64,000 bases of DNA from Bacillus sp. N1-1 (GCF_009818105.1 NZ_CP046564.1:3968001-4032000); one strand, 5' to 3'. Positions 34,822 through 43,237 are shown, counted from the first letter of the stretch. Notes: a model not told the origin generated them from the sequence alone. Program-made: numbers and translations.

Positions 34822-35553
34822 CTATCCCAACCGCGCCAACCGCTCATAAACCTCACGCAAATTCGTAAACCCCATCTCCTGAATTTGCTTCAAATAATGA
34901 CACCAAAGCTCTGCTGTCATCTTTGCGTCTCCAAGGGCATGATGGCGATCTTTTACCTCAACCCCACAATTCGTACAGCACTCTTCTAATTGAAACCCTT
35001 TTAGCTCTGGATCAGCAATTCTGATCAAAAAAGAAGTATCTACAATCCGATGGTCGAAGTTGGCACGCATTAAACTCCACGTGGCATGCTGCATGAAGGC
35101 CTGTTCATGTTTTGCGTGATGCGCCACTAACGTGTGCCCTTTTATAAATTTATAAAATTGAGCCAACACTTCTGAGAGGGGTGGAGCGTCCTCCAAATCT
35201 TCCGCATTAATTCCGGTCAGTTCTGTCACCTCTTCAGAAGGGGCTGTATTAGATTGAACTAGGGAATAAAATGTTTCCTGTTCAATCGTTTCACCAGTAA
35301 CTTTTATTGCTCCAATTGATAGAATTGCATCTCCTTTATTCGGATAAAAACCGGTTGTTTCCAAATCAAACACGACCACTCGTAATCGATTCAAAGGCAC
35401 TTCCAACGTGTTCTTCATTTTAATTTCTTTCTGCATTTGCCTCAGCATGGAAATATGGTGAGGGTTGGATTGGTCTTGAATCGAGGCGTACATGCTCGTA
35501 TTCACTTTGCCAGAAAGCTGCTTTAAATATTGAACCATTTGATTCATCTTCAT
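34822..35553 (-). CDS. DEDDh 3'-5' exonuclease domain protein
   Basis: A 243-residue DnaQ-like exonuclease. After about 55 N-terminal residues comes the ExoI motif VVFDLETTGFYP (Asp, Glu), ExoII near LVAHHAKHEQAF and ExoIII with HHALGDAKMTAEL (His and Asp), so all four DEDDh metal ligands are present. It probably degrades ssDNA or RNA ends. The start overlaps the DUF294 gene stop by 4 nt and the operon begins with the ammonium transporter. The same trio is known from other Bacillaceae, but why an exonuclease should be nitrogen-linked is unclear. Confidence 0.88.
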   Translation of the reverse strand: MKMNQMVQYLKQLSGKVNTSMYASIQDQSNPHHISMLRQMQKEIKMKNTLEVPLNRLRVVVFDLETTGFYPNKGDAILSIGAIKVTGETIEQETFYSLVQSNTAPSEEVTELTGINAEDLEDAPPLSEVLAQFYKFIKGHTLVAHHAKHEQAFMQHATWSLMRANFDHRIVDTSFLIRIADPELKGFQLEECCTNCGVEVKDRHHALGDAKMTAELWCHYLKQIQEMGFTNLREVYERLARLG

Positions 35554-36560
35554 TTAGAAACACCCTTTTCGAAGTACTTTGTGGTGTCGTTGTAAAGCTC
35601 AATGCCTTGTTTCATCATATCCTTTAGCTCTTTCTTCTGTTCTTTAGAAAGGGCATCAATCTTCACATAATGAACGGCTTCATAATTTTCTTTTCCTCCA
35701 TACGTAAGCCGGAACTGTAAAAGTTTCCCGAATTCCTCTTCATAATGCTTACGAGCTGAGCGACCAATCGTATTGTCTGATAAAGCACCAAGCCTCGATA
35801 ACGTAGACGTGTTCATTACTCTCTCCTTCAACGCAAGAAGCCTTACTGCATTGACATAAGGGAATAAAGCCGTCTGTTTTAAATTGATCTCTCCCATGTG
35901 CGAACCGTGCGTTTCTACAAGAATTTGGCCAAATACACCGATTCCCTTTTGCAAGCGCATCGTGTTTTTTAACATTCTTTTTAATAAGTATGGCGACTCT
36001 TCGATTTTCAGGTGAATCAATTCTTTTAACTCTTCAATAAACGGATCATGTCCTACCAACACTCTCGCATCAATAAAAATCAATAAGTGACGGATCGCTT
36101 CAAAACTTTCTTCCTCTATCCAATTTTCCAGCTGCATTTTCCACTCTTCAACAGATTTACACCACAGTGGATTGGACGCCATCACATTCCCATCACAGTA
36201 TTCATATCCAACCGCATGCAGGCCATCCGAAATTTCTTTTCCAAGCTTAAGAAAATAATTCTGCGCCTCATCGCTCGTCATCTCATAAACAATCCCATGA
36301 TCCTGATCACTCCATAACGATTGTTCAAACCGCCCGCCACTTCCCATTAAAAAAAATGAAAAAGGAGAGGGAGGTGGCCCCCACTCTTTTTTCACTTTCT
36401 CGATTGCAAGATGAACGACTTGAGTCATCAGCTGATCATGGAATTGATTCAGTTCAATATGGTCTGTAGCCACATGCTTGATTTGTTGTTCTCTCATGTT
36501 TCTTAGATCTTCATACTTGTCGAAACCATCTTCCATACTGACAGCCCCTTTGCTTCTCAA
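35550..36560 (-). CDS. DUF294 nucleotidyltransferase-like protein
   Basis: A 336-residue protein with a GlnD-like nucleotidyltransferase fold. The motif FFLMGSGGRFEQSLWSDQDHGIVYE near residue 70 carries the GS-x-x-R and Asp-x-Asp-type metal residues; a DUF294_C domain follows (about 200-330). Members are putative uridylyl- or adenylyl-transferases of unknown target. Here it sits directly after amtB in place of the usual GlnK gene, so regulation of the transporter or nitrogen signalling by nucleotidylation is a reasonable guess. Confidence 0.82.
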   Translation of the reverse strand: MRSKGAVSMEDGFDKYEDLRNMREQQIKHVATDHIELNQFHDQLMTQVVHLAIEKVKKEWGPPPSPFSFFLMGSGGRFEQSLWSDQDHGIVYEMTSDEAQNYFLKLGKEISDGLHAVGYEYCDGNVMASNPLWCKSVEEWKMQLENWIEEESFEAIRHLLIFIDARVLVGHDPFIEELKELIHLKIEESPYLLKRMLKNTMRLQKGIGVFGQILVETHGSHMGEINLKQTALFPYVNAVRLLALKERVMNTSTLSRLGALSDNTIGRSARKHYEEEFGKLLQFRLTYGGKENYEAVHYVKIDALSKEQKKELKDMMKQGIELYNDTTKYFEKGVSK

Positions 36561-37847
36561 TTAACCGGATATTGAGCTTTTTCCACCTTGTTGTCCTGAC
36601 TGTTCGTTCGTATGCAAGAACTCTGGATAGCCATAGCTACCGTGCTCACTGAGATCAAGACCAATAATTTCTTCTTCTTCTGTAACACGTAAACCGTTAA
36701 GCACTTTCTTAATGATAACGAGAAGAATAAACGAGACAACAAAGGCATAGGCACCACTTGCCCCAACACCAAGCGCTTGAACGCCTAGCTGACCGAAACC
36801 GCCACCGTAGAAAAGTCCTGGTTGACCAACTGTTGCGAGTTCTGGTGTTGCAAACAACCCGGTTGATAACGTTCCCCAAACCCCTGCTACACCGTGAACA
36901 GATAGAGCAAAAATCGGATCGTCGACTTTCCTTTTTTCGAAAAATCTCATGCTGTAGAATACGATAAACCCAGCAACTAAACCAATTACAACCGCTCCCC
37001 ACGTGTCGACAAAAGCACAAGAAGCTGTAATCGCAACTAATCCTGCTAACGCACCGTTCAGCATCGTTGGCACATCCGCTTTTCCAGTTACCGCCCACGC
37101 CACAACCAATGCGGCTACGGCTCCAGCACCTGCTGCTAAGTTTGTATTCATGGCAACAAATCCAAAGAATGCAGCGTCAGCGGATAACGTACTACCTCCA
37201 TTAAATCCGAACCAACCGACCCATAAAACGAGCACACCAAGTGCCGTAAATACTTGGTTATGTCCGGCAATGTTGTTAGGAGAACCATCTTTGTTGTATT
37301 TTCCAATTCGTGGTTTTAAAAGAATCGTTGCTGCGAAAGCGCCCATTGCACCTGTTAAGTGAACAACCGTTGAACCAGCAAAGTCCTGCTTCCCGTGCTC
37401 AGCTAACCAGCCGCCGCCCCAAATCCAGTGAGCAATTACTGGATAAACGAGAACTGAAAATAAAACCGCAAACAGAATATAAGCTGTTAGCTTCGCGCGT
37501 TCGGCAAAGCCTCCAAATGCAATCGTTAAGGATATCCCTGCGAACGCTAGTTGGAATAAGAAGAAAACTGGCGCCGAAAGCCCTAATCCCTCTATTTCAT
37601 AACCTGAATAGAAAAAGTCCGTTAAACCAAAGAACGCATTTCCTTCACCGAAAATCAACCCATATCCAACTGCCCAAAACACCAACGAGGCAATCCCAAA
37701 CGTGAAGATCGTCTTACCAGCAATATGGCCAGCATTTTTCATTCGCGTTGATCCTGCTTCAAGTAAAATGAAGCCACCTAGCATCAAAATAACAAGTACT
37801 GCTGAAACCATCACCCATAGACTATTCATCAGAAACATCGAATCCAT
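36561..37847 (-). CDS. amtB: Ammonium transporter
   Basis: A 428-residue Amt/NrgA-type channel with about 11 helices. Family signatures are visible: LLEAGSTRMKNAGHIAGK near the N-terminus, DFAGSTVVHLTGAMGAFAA with the pore region, and VHGVAGVWGTLSTGLF with the twin-His pore residue. Cytosolic tail about 45 residues, rich in Gly, Ser and Gln. ATG start behind AAAGGGGAAG. A perfect GlnR/TnrA box lies 48-64 nt upstream. First gene of the operon with DUF294 and the exonuclease. Confidence 0.95.
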   Translation of the reverse strand: MDSMFLMNSLWVMVSAVLVILMLGGFILLEAGSTRMKNAGHIAGKTIFTFGIASLVFWAVGYGLIFGEGNAFFGLTDFFYSGYEIEGLGLSAPVFFLFQLAFAGISLTIAFGGFAERAKLTAYILFAVLFSVLVYPVIAHWIWGGGWLAEHGKQDFAGSTVVHLTGAMGAFAATILLKPRIGKYNKDGSPNNIAGHNQVFTALGVLVLWVGWFGFNGGSTLSADAAFFGFVAMNTNLAAGAGAVAALVVAWAVTGKADVPTMLNGALAGLVAITASCAFVDTWGAVVIGLVAGFIVFYSMRFFEKRKVDDPIFALSVHGVAGVWGTLSTGLFATPELATVGQPGLFYGGGFGQLGVQALGVGASGAYAFVVSFILLVIIKKVLNGLRVTEEEEIIGLDLSEHGSYGYPEFLHTNEQSGQQGGKSSISG

Positions 37848-37894
37848 TCCAACTTCCCCTTTCTTTTTCAGAACCCCAAAGACTTTTTTGAAAA

Positions 37895-37911
37895 TGTTAA
37901 TTTATCTGACA
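37895..37911. promoter_or_regulatory. GlnR/TnrA box upstream of amtB
   Basis: TGTTAATTTATCTGACA fits the consensus TGTNAN7TNACA exactly. It lies just after a TATAAT-like hexamer on the minus strand, so it may act near the transcription start. The box supports nitrogen control of the operon. Confidence 0.75.
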
Positions 37912-38029
37912 TTTATTATTATAAGTATTTTTGCATGAACAAAAATTGTCTTCAACAATCATGTTACATTATCTCTCTGACTATATATGATGAGTAGTCA
38001 GAAATGAGAAGGAAGTGTTTCTTATTAGC

Positions 38030-38049
38030 TTAATCAAACGTTTGTTTAA
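38030..38049 (+). repeat. 20-bp palindromic repeat, copy 2
   Basis: TTAATCAAACGTTTGTTTAA, identical to the copies at 6793 and 58080; lies between amtB and the amidohydrolase terminator. Confidence 0.7.
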
Positions 38050-38080
38050 GAATGATCTGGAGCTGTCAGACAATAAATAA

Positions 38081-38117
38081 ACCCAGTTAAACGAATAAAA
38101 TGTTCGTTTAACTGGGT
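38081..38117 (-). terminator. Terminator after amidohydrolase gene
   Basis: ACCCAGTTAAACGAA and TTCGTTTAACTGGGT form a perfect 15-bp stem with a 7-nt loop, followed on the minus strand by TTTATTTATT. It lies 38 nt past the amidohydrolase stop codon. Confidence 0.75.
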
Positions 38118-38154
38118 ATTCATTAGCTTTATCTCGAAATGCACTTTACATCGA

Positions 38155-39765
38155 TTACGCAAACTCTCCCTGCTGACTCATCACCTTTTCCCCTTTCACC
38201 CACGTTTCAAGAACTTCAATCTCCTTTAATTGTTCAGGCTGTACTTCTCCTGGGTGAGCAGATAAGAGAACAAAATCAGCCGTATGGCCTTCTTCAAGTT
38301 TGCCCTTCGTCTTTTCCTGAAACTCTAGTTCTGCTCCTGTCGCGGTATACGCATGGTAAATTTCGTCAACCGAAAGGCGCTCATCTGGAATCCATCCCCC
38401 TTCCGGCTTCCCGTCCTCATCCTGCCGTGTAACAGCTGCATAAATGTGCATAAGCGGTGACAGAGGGCCAATTGGGCAATCGGAGCTACCAGTAAACGGA
38501 ATGCCCATCTTGCTTACTGTTTTCCATGGATTGCAATACTTTTCTTGTTCGTTCCCTACCCAATCAGCCGTTTGATCATATTCATTCATCATAAAGCCCG
38601 GCTGAATTTCAAGATAAGGTTTGATTTTCTTTAATCGCTCCAATAAGTCCGGTGCAAGAATTTGGGCATGGATAATCCGATGGCGCATTTTACCTGCCCC
38701 TACCTTTTCAATGGCATTGATCGCCTGTTCAACCGTTCGGTCTCCAATCGCATGCATCGTCACCTGCATGTTGTTGTCATCTGCCGTCTTCACCATTTCA
38801 TCAAGCTCTTCCTGCGAATAAATTAACGTCCCACTTGTTTCTGGCTGATCATGATAAGCCTGTCTTAACGCTGCCGTATGCAGGCGCTGAGTCCCATCTA
38901 GAAAAATTTTAAAAGCGCCCATTCGAACACGATCGGAGCCGTCGCCCGTTCGTCGGTCATAGTGATTCAAATACTGCTTCATGTTATCAAGATTATAAAC
39001 GTAATGATGAAGATGAACCTGAACAGGTAGCTTGCCTTCTTTTTCAAGCTTTCGATAGCTGTTCCATACGCGATCAAACGCCCCGGTATAATTTAAATCA
39101 TCCGTATGGATTGAGGTAATACCGTGCTTAAGTAAATGAGGTACAGCATCATGAATCGCTTCATACACCTCGTCTTCCGTTTTTTGTCTAAAGTGAAATT
39201 TAATAAAATGAACAGCAGAGTCCTTAAATCGACCTGTCCATTTTCCACTTTCATCTTTTTCGATAAATGTGTCATGATTCTTCTCAAGATCATCGTGTTC
39301 CTTAATAATCTCTAGGGCGACATCATTCACGATGCATTCATGGCCATCGTCATGAAGAAAAAACATTGGCTTGTCATATTCCAATTCATCAAGGTCCTGA
39401 GCGGTTAAGAGATGATCGATATCGGTAAACTGACTATCAATTAATCCCCTGCCAATCACCCACTCGTTTTCTTCCATTTCCTCTTCTGTGTACCGATCTC
39501 GTACAATTCCTTTCATCTCTTCCCACGTCGTCACTTCTCGTAGATCCAGTTCTTTCTTCATTAAACCGTAACGAAGCAAATGCAAGTGCGTATCATTAAA
39601 AGAAGGCGCTATGATTTTTCCATTTCCATCTACAATATCGTTGTCATCACCTTTATACGTTCCGTCTCCAACATAAGAAATTTTCCCGTCATCAATCATA
39701 AGATGTCCTTTTTCAATGGTTTCGTTTCCAGGTTGATAGATTTTCACATTGTTAATGACAGACAT
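38155..39765 (-). CDS. YtcJ-like metal-dependent amidohydrolase
   Basis: A 536-residue Amidohydro_3 family enzyme. Metal and catalytic motifs: NDTHLHLLRYG near residues 58-68, the HAIGDRTVEQAI region near 333, and GSSDCPIGPLSP near 425. The N- and C-terminal beta-sandwich parts (VINNVKIYQPG, GHTADFVLLSAHP) frame a TIM barrel. Relatives hydrolyse N-formyl or aryl amides, but the substrate cannot be deduced. Cytosolic, monocistronic; ATG behind AAGGAGTG. Confidence 0.88.
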   Translation of the reverse strand: MSVINNVKIYQPGNETIEKGHLMIDDGKISYVGDGTYKGDDNDIVDGNGKIIAPSFNDTHLHLLRYGLMKKELDLREVTTWEEMKGIVRDRYTEEEMEENEWVIGRGLIDSQFTDIDHLLTAQDLDELEYDKPMFFLHDDGHECIVNDVALEIIKEHDDLEKNHDTFIEKDESGKWTGRFKDSAVHFIKFHFRQKTEDEVYEAIHDAVPHLLKHGITSIHTDDLNYTGAFDRVWNSYRKLEKEGKLPVQVHLHHYVYNLDNMKQYLNHYDRRTGDGSDRVRMGAFKIFLDGTQRLHTAALRQAYHDQPETSGTLIYSQEELDEMVKTADDNNMQVTMHAIGDRTVEQAINAIEKVGAGKMRHRIIHAQILAPDLLERLKKIKPYLEIQPGFMMNEYDQTADWVGNEQEKYCNPWKTVSKMGIPFTGSSDCPIGPLSPLMHIYAAVTRQDEDGKPEGGWIPDERLSVDEIYHAYTATGAELEFQEKTKGKLEEGHTADFVLLSAHPGEVQPEQLKEIEVLETWVKGEKVMSQQGEFA

Positions 39766-39853
39766 TCTTTCACTCCTTGTTGTTTTGGAATTCTATTAAT
39801 TATCTACCCCTTGCTAGAGAAATTATTCGCTGAGATTCGTGGGGGGATTCGGG

Positions 39854-40023
39854 GGGACGGTTCTCATGATTCTATCTTAAAATAAAAATAATAACCATAA
39901 GAGTATAAATTACAAAGATGGTGCTTATAATTCCATATAAAAAAGCAGGAGAACTAATTCATTTTATGATCTAGTTCCCCTGCTTCTCTTTATTGTCAAC
40001 GAATGAATCAGGAGAACCGTCCC
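39854..40023. repeat. Paired REP element with internal hairpin, copy 1 (170 bp)
   Basis: It opens with GGGACGGTTCTCATGATTC and closes with the inverted form GAATCAGGAGAACCGTCCC (40005-40023). Between them lies the hairpin AGCAGGAGAACTA / TAGTTCCCCTGCT (39943-39988) with A/T flanks. Same architecture and size as elements at 41099, 43806, 59978 and 61416. Confidence 0.75.
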
Positions 40024-40132
40024 ACTTGATTCATAAGATGCGTGAATAATGTTTAACCTCTTTTAGAAACGGATACCAGGAAAGTAGCAAATGTAAAATT
40101 ATTCTAAATATTAATTGTGAGGAGTGAAAGAA

Positions 40133-40522
40133 TTGGAACATGTAAAAGCATTGCTTATAAAAGGAGTAGCAACAATTGTCCTGCTTTTTCTAGTATTGGG
40201 AATTGGCTATGACGTATCCATTATCGGAGTATTAGGTTTAAGTATTTTGCTCGGCGCATTGTCTTATGTGGCAGGAGATTTATTTATCCTCCCCAAGTAC
40301 GGAAATCTCATGGCAACTTTCGGAGATTTTGTATTAACTTTTCTAGTTGTGTGGGCAGGCTTACAGCTAATCTCATTTGCCGGATCCGCAGTAATAGCTT
40401 CTCTCATTTCCGCCGCATTTATAGCCGTAGCTGAGTATGGTTTTCATCTTTATTTATCCACTCATGTTCTTCCTGCGAATAACCGCATACGGACGAAGAT
40501 GGAAGGAGTCGAGAAATCCTAA
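40133..40522 (+). CDS. DUF2512 family membrane protein
   Basis: A 129-residue YndM-like protein with four hydrophobic segments (about 6-24, 28-48, 58-80, 84-108). TTG 40133 is the likely start: GAGGAG ends 8 nt upstream, whereas the GTG at 40124 overlaps that site. DUF2512 proteins are small Bacillus membrane proteins, often expressed in sporulation; the function is unknown. Monocistronic, followed by a terminator at 40585-40638. Confidence 0.8.
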   Translation: MEHVKALLIKGVATIVLLFLVLGIGYDVSIIGVLGLSILLGALSYVAGDLFILPKYGNLMATFGDFVLTFLVVWAGLQLISFAGSAVIASLISAAFIAVAEYGFHLYLSTHVLPANNRIRTKMEGVEKS

Positions 40523-40584
40523 AGGCATGTAGCTCTCATGACAACCTGTACGGTTAGACGCCGCTGGGTAGAAATGAAACAAGG

Positions 40585-40638
40585 AAAAAGCCAATCCATC
40601 AGAGCATGATTTCATCGAACTCTGTTGATTGGCTTTTT
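40585..40638 (+). terminator. Terminator after DUF2512 gene
   Basis: AAAAAGCCAATC pairs with GATTGGCTTTTT, with an inner CAGAG/CTCTG pairing. Confidence 0.75.
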
Positions 40639-40711
40639 AACACTAATTTTACTTCACCGCTACCTGCATTATCTTTTTTAAATAGGTTATTGAGCTAAAC
40701 CTCTAATCAAA

Positions 40712-40746
40712 AAAGAAGCACGGCTGGATGTCAGCCGTGCTTCTTT
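40712..40746 (-). terminator. Terminator after yjzC-like pseudogene
   Basis: AAAGAAGCACGGCTG and CAGCCGTGCTTCTTT form a perfect 15-bp stem with a 5-nt loop, 20 nt past the stop codon. Confidence 0.8.
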
Positions 40747-40766
40747 CCTATTTCTTTCATTCTCGT

Positions 40767-40951
40767 TTACGATACTTTTAACCAGTGGGCTGCTTCGTTA
40801 CTTGAAGGAGAAGGTGGGAACTGTTCTCCTTGCTCTACTTTGATTTCTGAATTGTCACTTCCGGAAGAGCTGCCGTTGACAAGACTATCTACTTTGTAAG
40901 TACCGTTTTCTTCTGCTTTTCACCAGTTTTGTAAGTCTTTTTATTAGCCAT
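40767..40951 (-). pseudogene. yjzC-like small protein, frameshifted
   Basis: ATG 40951 behind TTGGAGG starts MANKKTYKTGE, then the frame runs into a stop. Shifting the frame after GGT GAA AA restores a good match to the YjzC family (ENGTYKVDSLVNG, VEQGEQFPPSP, HWLKVS) with a stop at 40767-40769. The total of 185 nt is one short of a whole number of codons, so a single base is missing in an A-rich run (about 40915-40925). Either a true pseudogene or a sequencing error. Confidence 0.7.
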
Positions 40952-41098
40952 CTTAATCAACCTCCAAAAATGAATTTAGAAAGACTTCAACTTTCTATAG
41001 TAAGCATGTTGCCGAAATTTATCACTCCTAAACGAAAAAGATAGAAAATGGTAAAAATGTATCCCTGCTAATACTAAAAGCGTGCTCAATGAATCGTC

Positions 41099-41259
41099 GG
41101 GACGGTTCTACTGATTCACTTGATTACACATAACATAACCCCAGGAGGCTAATGATTAGAATCCTGGGGTTTCTTTAAATCTTTAAATGAAGTCATGATA
41201 AAAGAGTGTTCTTTATCTAAAGTTAATTAAACTTCGAAATGAATCATGAGAATTGTCCC
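41099..41259. repeat. Paired REP element with internal hairpin, copy 2 (161 bp)
   Basis: Starts GGGACGGTTCTACTGATTC, ends GAATCATGAGAATTGTCCC, with the terminator-like hairpin CCCCAGGAGG...CCTGGGG (41139-41168) inside. Nearly identical to copies at 43806-43966 and 59978-60137. Confidence 0.85.
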
Positions 41260-41427
41260 GCCAATTCTATAAAGTCCTTTTCCTACAAAACTTGTTTGAT
41301 GCTTCCCTTCTTCAGTGATCTGGGAACTGGCCCCAGATTCACTAAACTTTCTACAATTACTGAAGCGTTACTGTATCGTTTCTATGCTAACACCGTGATT
41401 TCCCTTGGGGCGGAAATACTGTCTCCT
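41260..41427. repeat. Second repeat family, copy adjoining paired REP element
   Basis: AT-rich stretch containing TTTCTACAATTACTGAAGCG and ending in a TTGGGGCGG run. It matches 43967-44134 almost base for base and is a diverged relative of 59789-59940 and 47593-47730. Confidence 0.7.
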
Positions 41428-41443
41428 CAATTATTACAAACTC

Positions 41444-41818
41444 TTACTCATAATTTGTAGTAGTTATAAAATCAAAAGCTCCAGCTGAAGTAATTTCATT
41501 GTTATATTCAAAATTATATATAAGAATTACTGCATTATAAGATTTCCTCAAATTTATATTTCCCCTGAGTTTCGGAACAATAATTTCTTCATATGAACAC
41601 CCATTTAACAAAGTAGAGATATCACTACTGCTTTTTTTATAGCTTACTTTTTCTATGGTATCCTCAACTGTTTCATCCATATCAATATTAAAGTCAATAA
41701 AAAACTGGGAAGGGACGGATTCACCATCCTCATCATAAGTTAAATCCACATAATCTCCTACTGAGTGATTTTCTTCAATATTACCTAACCAAACTGAAAC
41801 CCATCCCTGATTTCCCAT
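41444..41818 (-). CDS. Imm22-like immunity protein, full length
   Basis: A 124-residue protein. The N-terminus WVSVWLGNIEENHSVGDYVDLTYDEDG is the signature of the immunity 22 family, which protects against polymorphic toxins. Acidic, no membrane segment, so cytosolic. ATG 41818 behind AGGAGG (AGAAGGAGGATAAT). No toxin gene lies upstream of it now, so it is an orphan. A second copy at 46819-47112 is 92% or so similar over the shared part but truncated. Confidence 0.8.
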   Translation of the reverse strand: MGNQGWVSVWLGNIEENHSVGDYVDLTYDEDGESVPSQFFIDFNIDMDETVEDTIEKVSYKKSSSDISTLLNGCSYEEIIVPKLRGNINLRKSYNAVILIYNFEYNNEITSAGAFDFITTTNYE

Positions 41819-42151
41819 TATATTATCCTCCTTCTCCTAGTTTAATCTAAGACCTTTTGGTAAAGCCATAACCCCACCTTCAAGCCTGTAATTAGCCTGT
41901 GGGACCTGGAACCTGTCCCTTTGTCCCCCGATTTGAAGGGTTCTACTAGTATATTTGAAAATTTAAAACACCAGGTGACCAATTTAATAGTTTGGTTCAC
42001 CTGGTGTTTTATACATTTTCACTTGTCTCAAACAGTCCCCAAAAGTTCTAAAAAGTCATTTTCCTACAATCCTTGTTGGATGTTTTCCTCCCTCAGTGGG
42101 ACTAGGAACTACCCTCTAGTTCCCCTAATTATATCTTACTACCTTTTCACA
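41819..42151. other. Repeat debris between immunity genes
   Basis: Holds a hairpin (next entry), the fragment GGACCTGGAACCTGTCCCTTTGTCCC near 41899-41924 (also at 59920-59940) and a degenerate second-family repeat near 42055-42125. No gene is visible. Confidence 0.5.
41965..42010 (-). terminator. Terminator-like hairpin with CAGGTGAACC motif
   Basis: AAAACACCAGGTGACC and GGTTCACCTGGTGTTTT pair almost fully. The CAGGTGA/TCACCTG arms recur in hairpins at 16187, 17645, 56737, 58167 and 61501. Confidence 0.7.
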
Positions 42152-42601
42152 TCAAAAGTCTTCTTCCCAAACTTCTTTTGCATCCAATAACCTTTGTAAT
42201 AAAAATTCATAAAAATTTTCTGCAGTGTTAAAGTCATCTAGTCCTCCTTGCTTATTCCAAGCTACCACCGGGCATTCATTGTTCTCCATCTTGCTTGTAT
42301 CTAAGCAATAAGCAAATTCATCTACATCCTCAATAACTACTAAATTATCATTCAATCCTAAATCTCTATAACTTTCTGTTTCAATAACCACAGTAGAAAT
42401 ATTAGACTTGGCTACCCCCAAAATATCTATACCATATAAACCACCGGAACCATAATCATTTAAGAACCACTTATAACTTTCTGGAAATTTTAATTTTAGA
42501 CTATCTTGAACATTTTCAATTTGTTTAATATCTATTCCTCCAGTAAAATCATCTGGTTCAGCATTGCTATTAATAAAATTAATTAATTTATCTCTATTCA
42601 T
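42152..42601 (-). CDS. SUKH (SMI1/KNR4) immunity protein, YobK-like
   Basis: A 149-residue cytosolic protein with the SUKH fold: QIENVQDSLKLKFPESYKWFLNDYGSGGLYGIDILGV at residues about 27-63 is the typical SMI1/KNR4 start, and the C-terminal NTAENFYEFLLQRL is also usual. B. subtilis YobK, the immunity protein of LXG nuclease YobL, belongs here. It follows an LHH-nuclease fragment by 15 nt, which matches the YobL-YobK pairing. ATG behind GGGAGGAAT. Confidence 0.88.
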   Translation of the reverse strand: MNRDKLINFINSNAEPDDFTGGIDIKQIENVQDSLKLKFPESYKWFLNDYGSGGLYGIDILGVAKSNISTVVIETESYRDLGLNDNLVVIEDVDEFAYCLDTSKMENNECPVVAWNKQGGLDDFNTAENFYEFLLQRLLDAKEVWEEDF

Positions 42602-42616
42602 TCAATATTCCTCCCT

Positions 42617-42942
42617 CTATAATTCACCTAAATCTATTTCTTTAGCTCTCCATCTCCAATTTTTCAATCTAAAGTTGCTGTATTGTTTTTTCAAAACAGG
42701 ATCATTTCTAAAACTACCCCCATTTTCCACTAAACCATGCAATATTCTATCGTATTCTTTATGCTACTAGGAAGCTCCACCATTGCCCCAGGCTCTCTTT
42801 GGATTAGGTGATGAAGTTCTATTTTAGTCCCATCTTTCCAAATGGGAGGTCTTCCCCTTTTCATTAATTGAAGGTTTGTCTTGCCAGTTTTAGGATCGAC
42901 TCTCTCGTAATCAATATCTATTTTGATTTTTAATCTTTTCAA
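42617..42942 (-). pseudogene. LHH-nuclease toxin C-terminal fragment, frameshifted
   Basis: Residues KTGKTNLQLMKRGRPPIWKDGTKIELHHLIQREPGAM match the C-terminal LHH (HNH/EndoVII-like) nuclease of YobL-type LXG toxins. The frame breaks after LPSSIK; one base missing in the A-run near 42754 would restore EYDRILHGLVENGGSFRND...LGEL with a stop at 42617-42619. The N-terminal LXG region is absent. At its 5' end the piece joins directly to the start of a different immunity gene (42924-42945), so it is a recombination leftover. SUKH gene 42152 is its likely cognate. Confidence 0.75.
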
Positions 42943-43024
42943 TTTCAGCCAGTAAGTCTAACAACTTATCTTCACCTCTATTTTTTGGGGGGATATACAA
43001 TACCTCTGGCAATGGCCATTTAAT
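42924..43024 (-). repeat. Partial duplicate of toxin-end / immunity-start junction
   Basis: About 100 bp closely resembles 48139-48242: the last codons of the HNH toxin (GIVYP..KK), the AGAGGTGA ribosome site and the first 13 or so codons of the SUKH immunity gene (LLDLLAEIEKIKNQ). It then fuses to the LHH toxin fragment. Confidence 0.75.
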
Positions 43025-43108
43025 AGAGACAAGGGGACAGGTATTATTAGTGGAAGATCAATCGAGAGATGAATCTGAAAAACCGTCCCCACGATTCCAG
43101 GAATTAGC

Positions 43109-43127
43109 GGGACGAGCCTACTGATTT
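43109..43127 (+). repeat. Degenerate REP half-site
   Basis: GGGACGAGCCTACTGATTT, a diverged copy of the GGGACGGTTCTCATGATTC repeat; an inverted degenerate partner (AACCGTCCC) lies at 43081-43089. Confidence 0.5.
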
Positions 43128-43141
43128 TTGTATAAAACATA

Positions 43142-43187
43142 AAAACCAGTTGAGCGAAGCATTAGTAAGATGCGCTCAACTGGTTTT
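43142..43187 (-). terminator. Terminator after DUF6985-like gene
   Basis: AAAACCAGTTGAGCG and CGCTCAACTGGTTTT form a 15-bp stem with poly-A/T flanks, 50 nt past the stop codon. Confidence 0.75.
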
Positions 43188-43237
43188 CATTAACGCTTTT
43201 TATTCTTAAAATCGGTATTTTTTAAAAACAGAAATGT

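Noticed and set aside
36709..37098. 129-codon ORF on the minus strand inside amtB
   Set aside because: It is a shadow frame of the ammonium transporter gene, rich in Arg, Ser and Cys.
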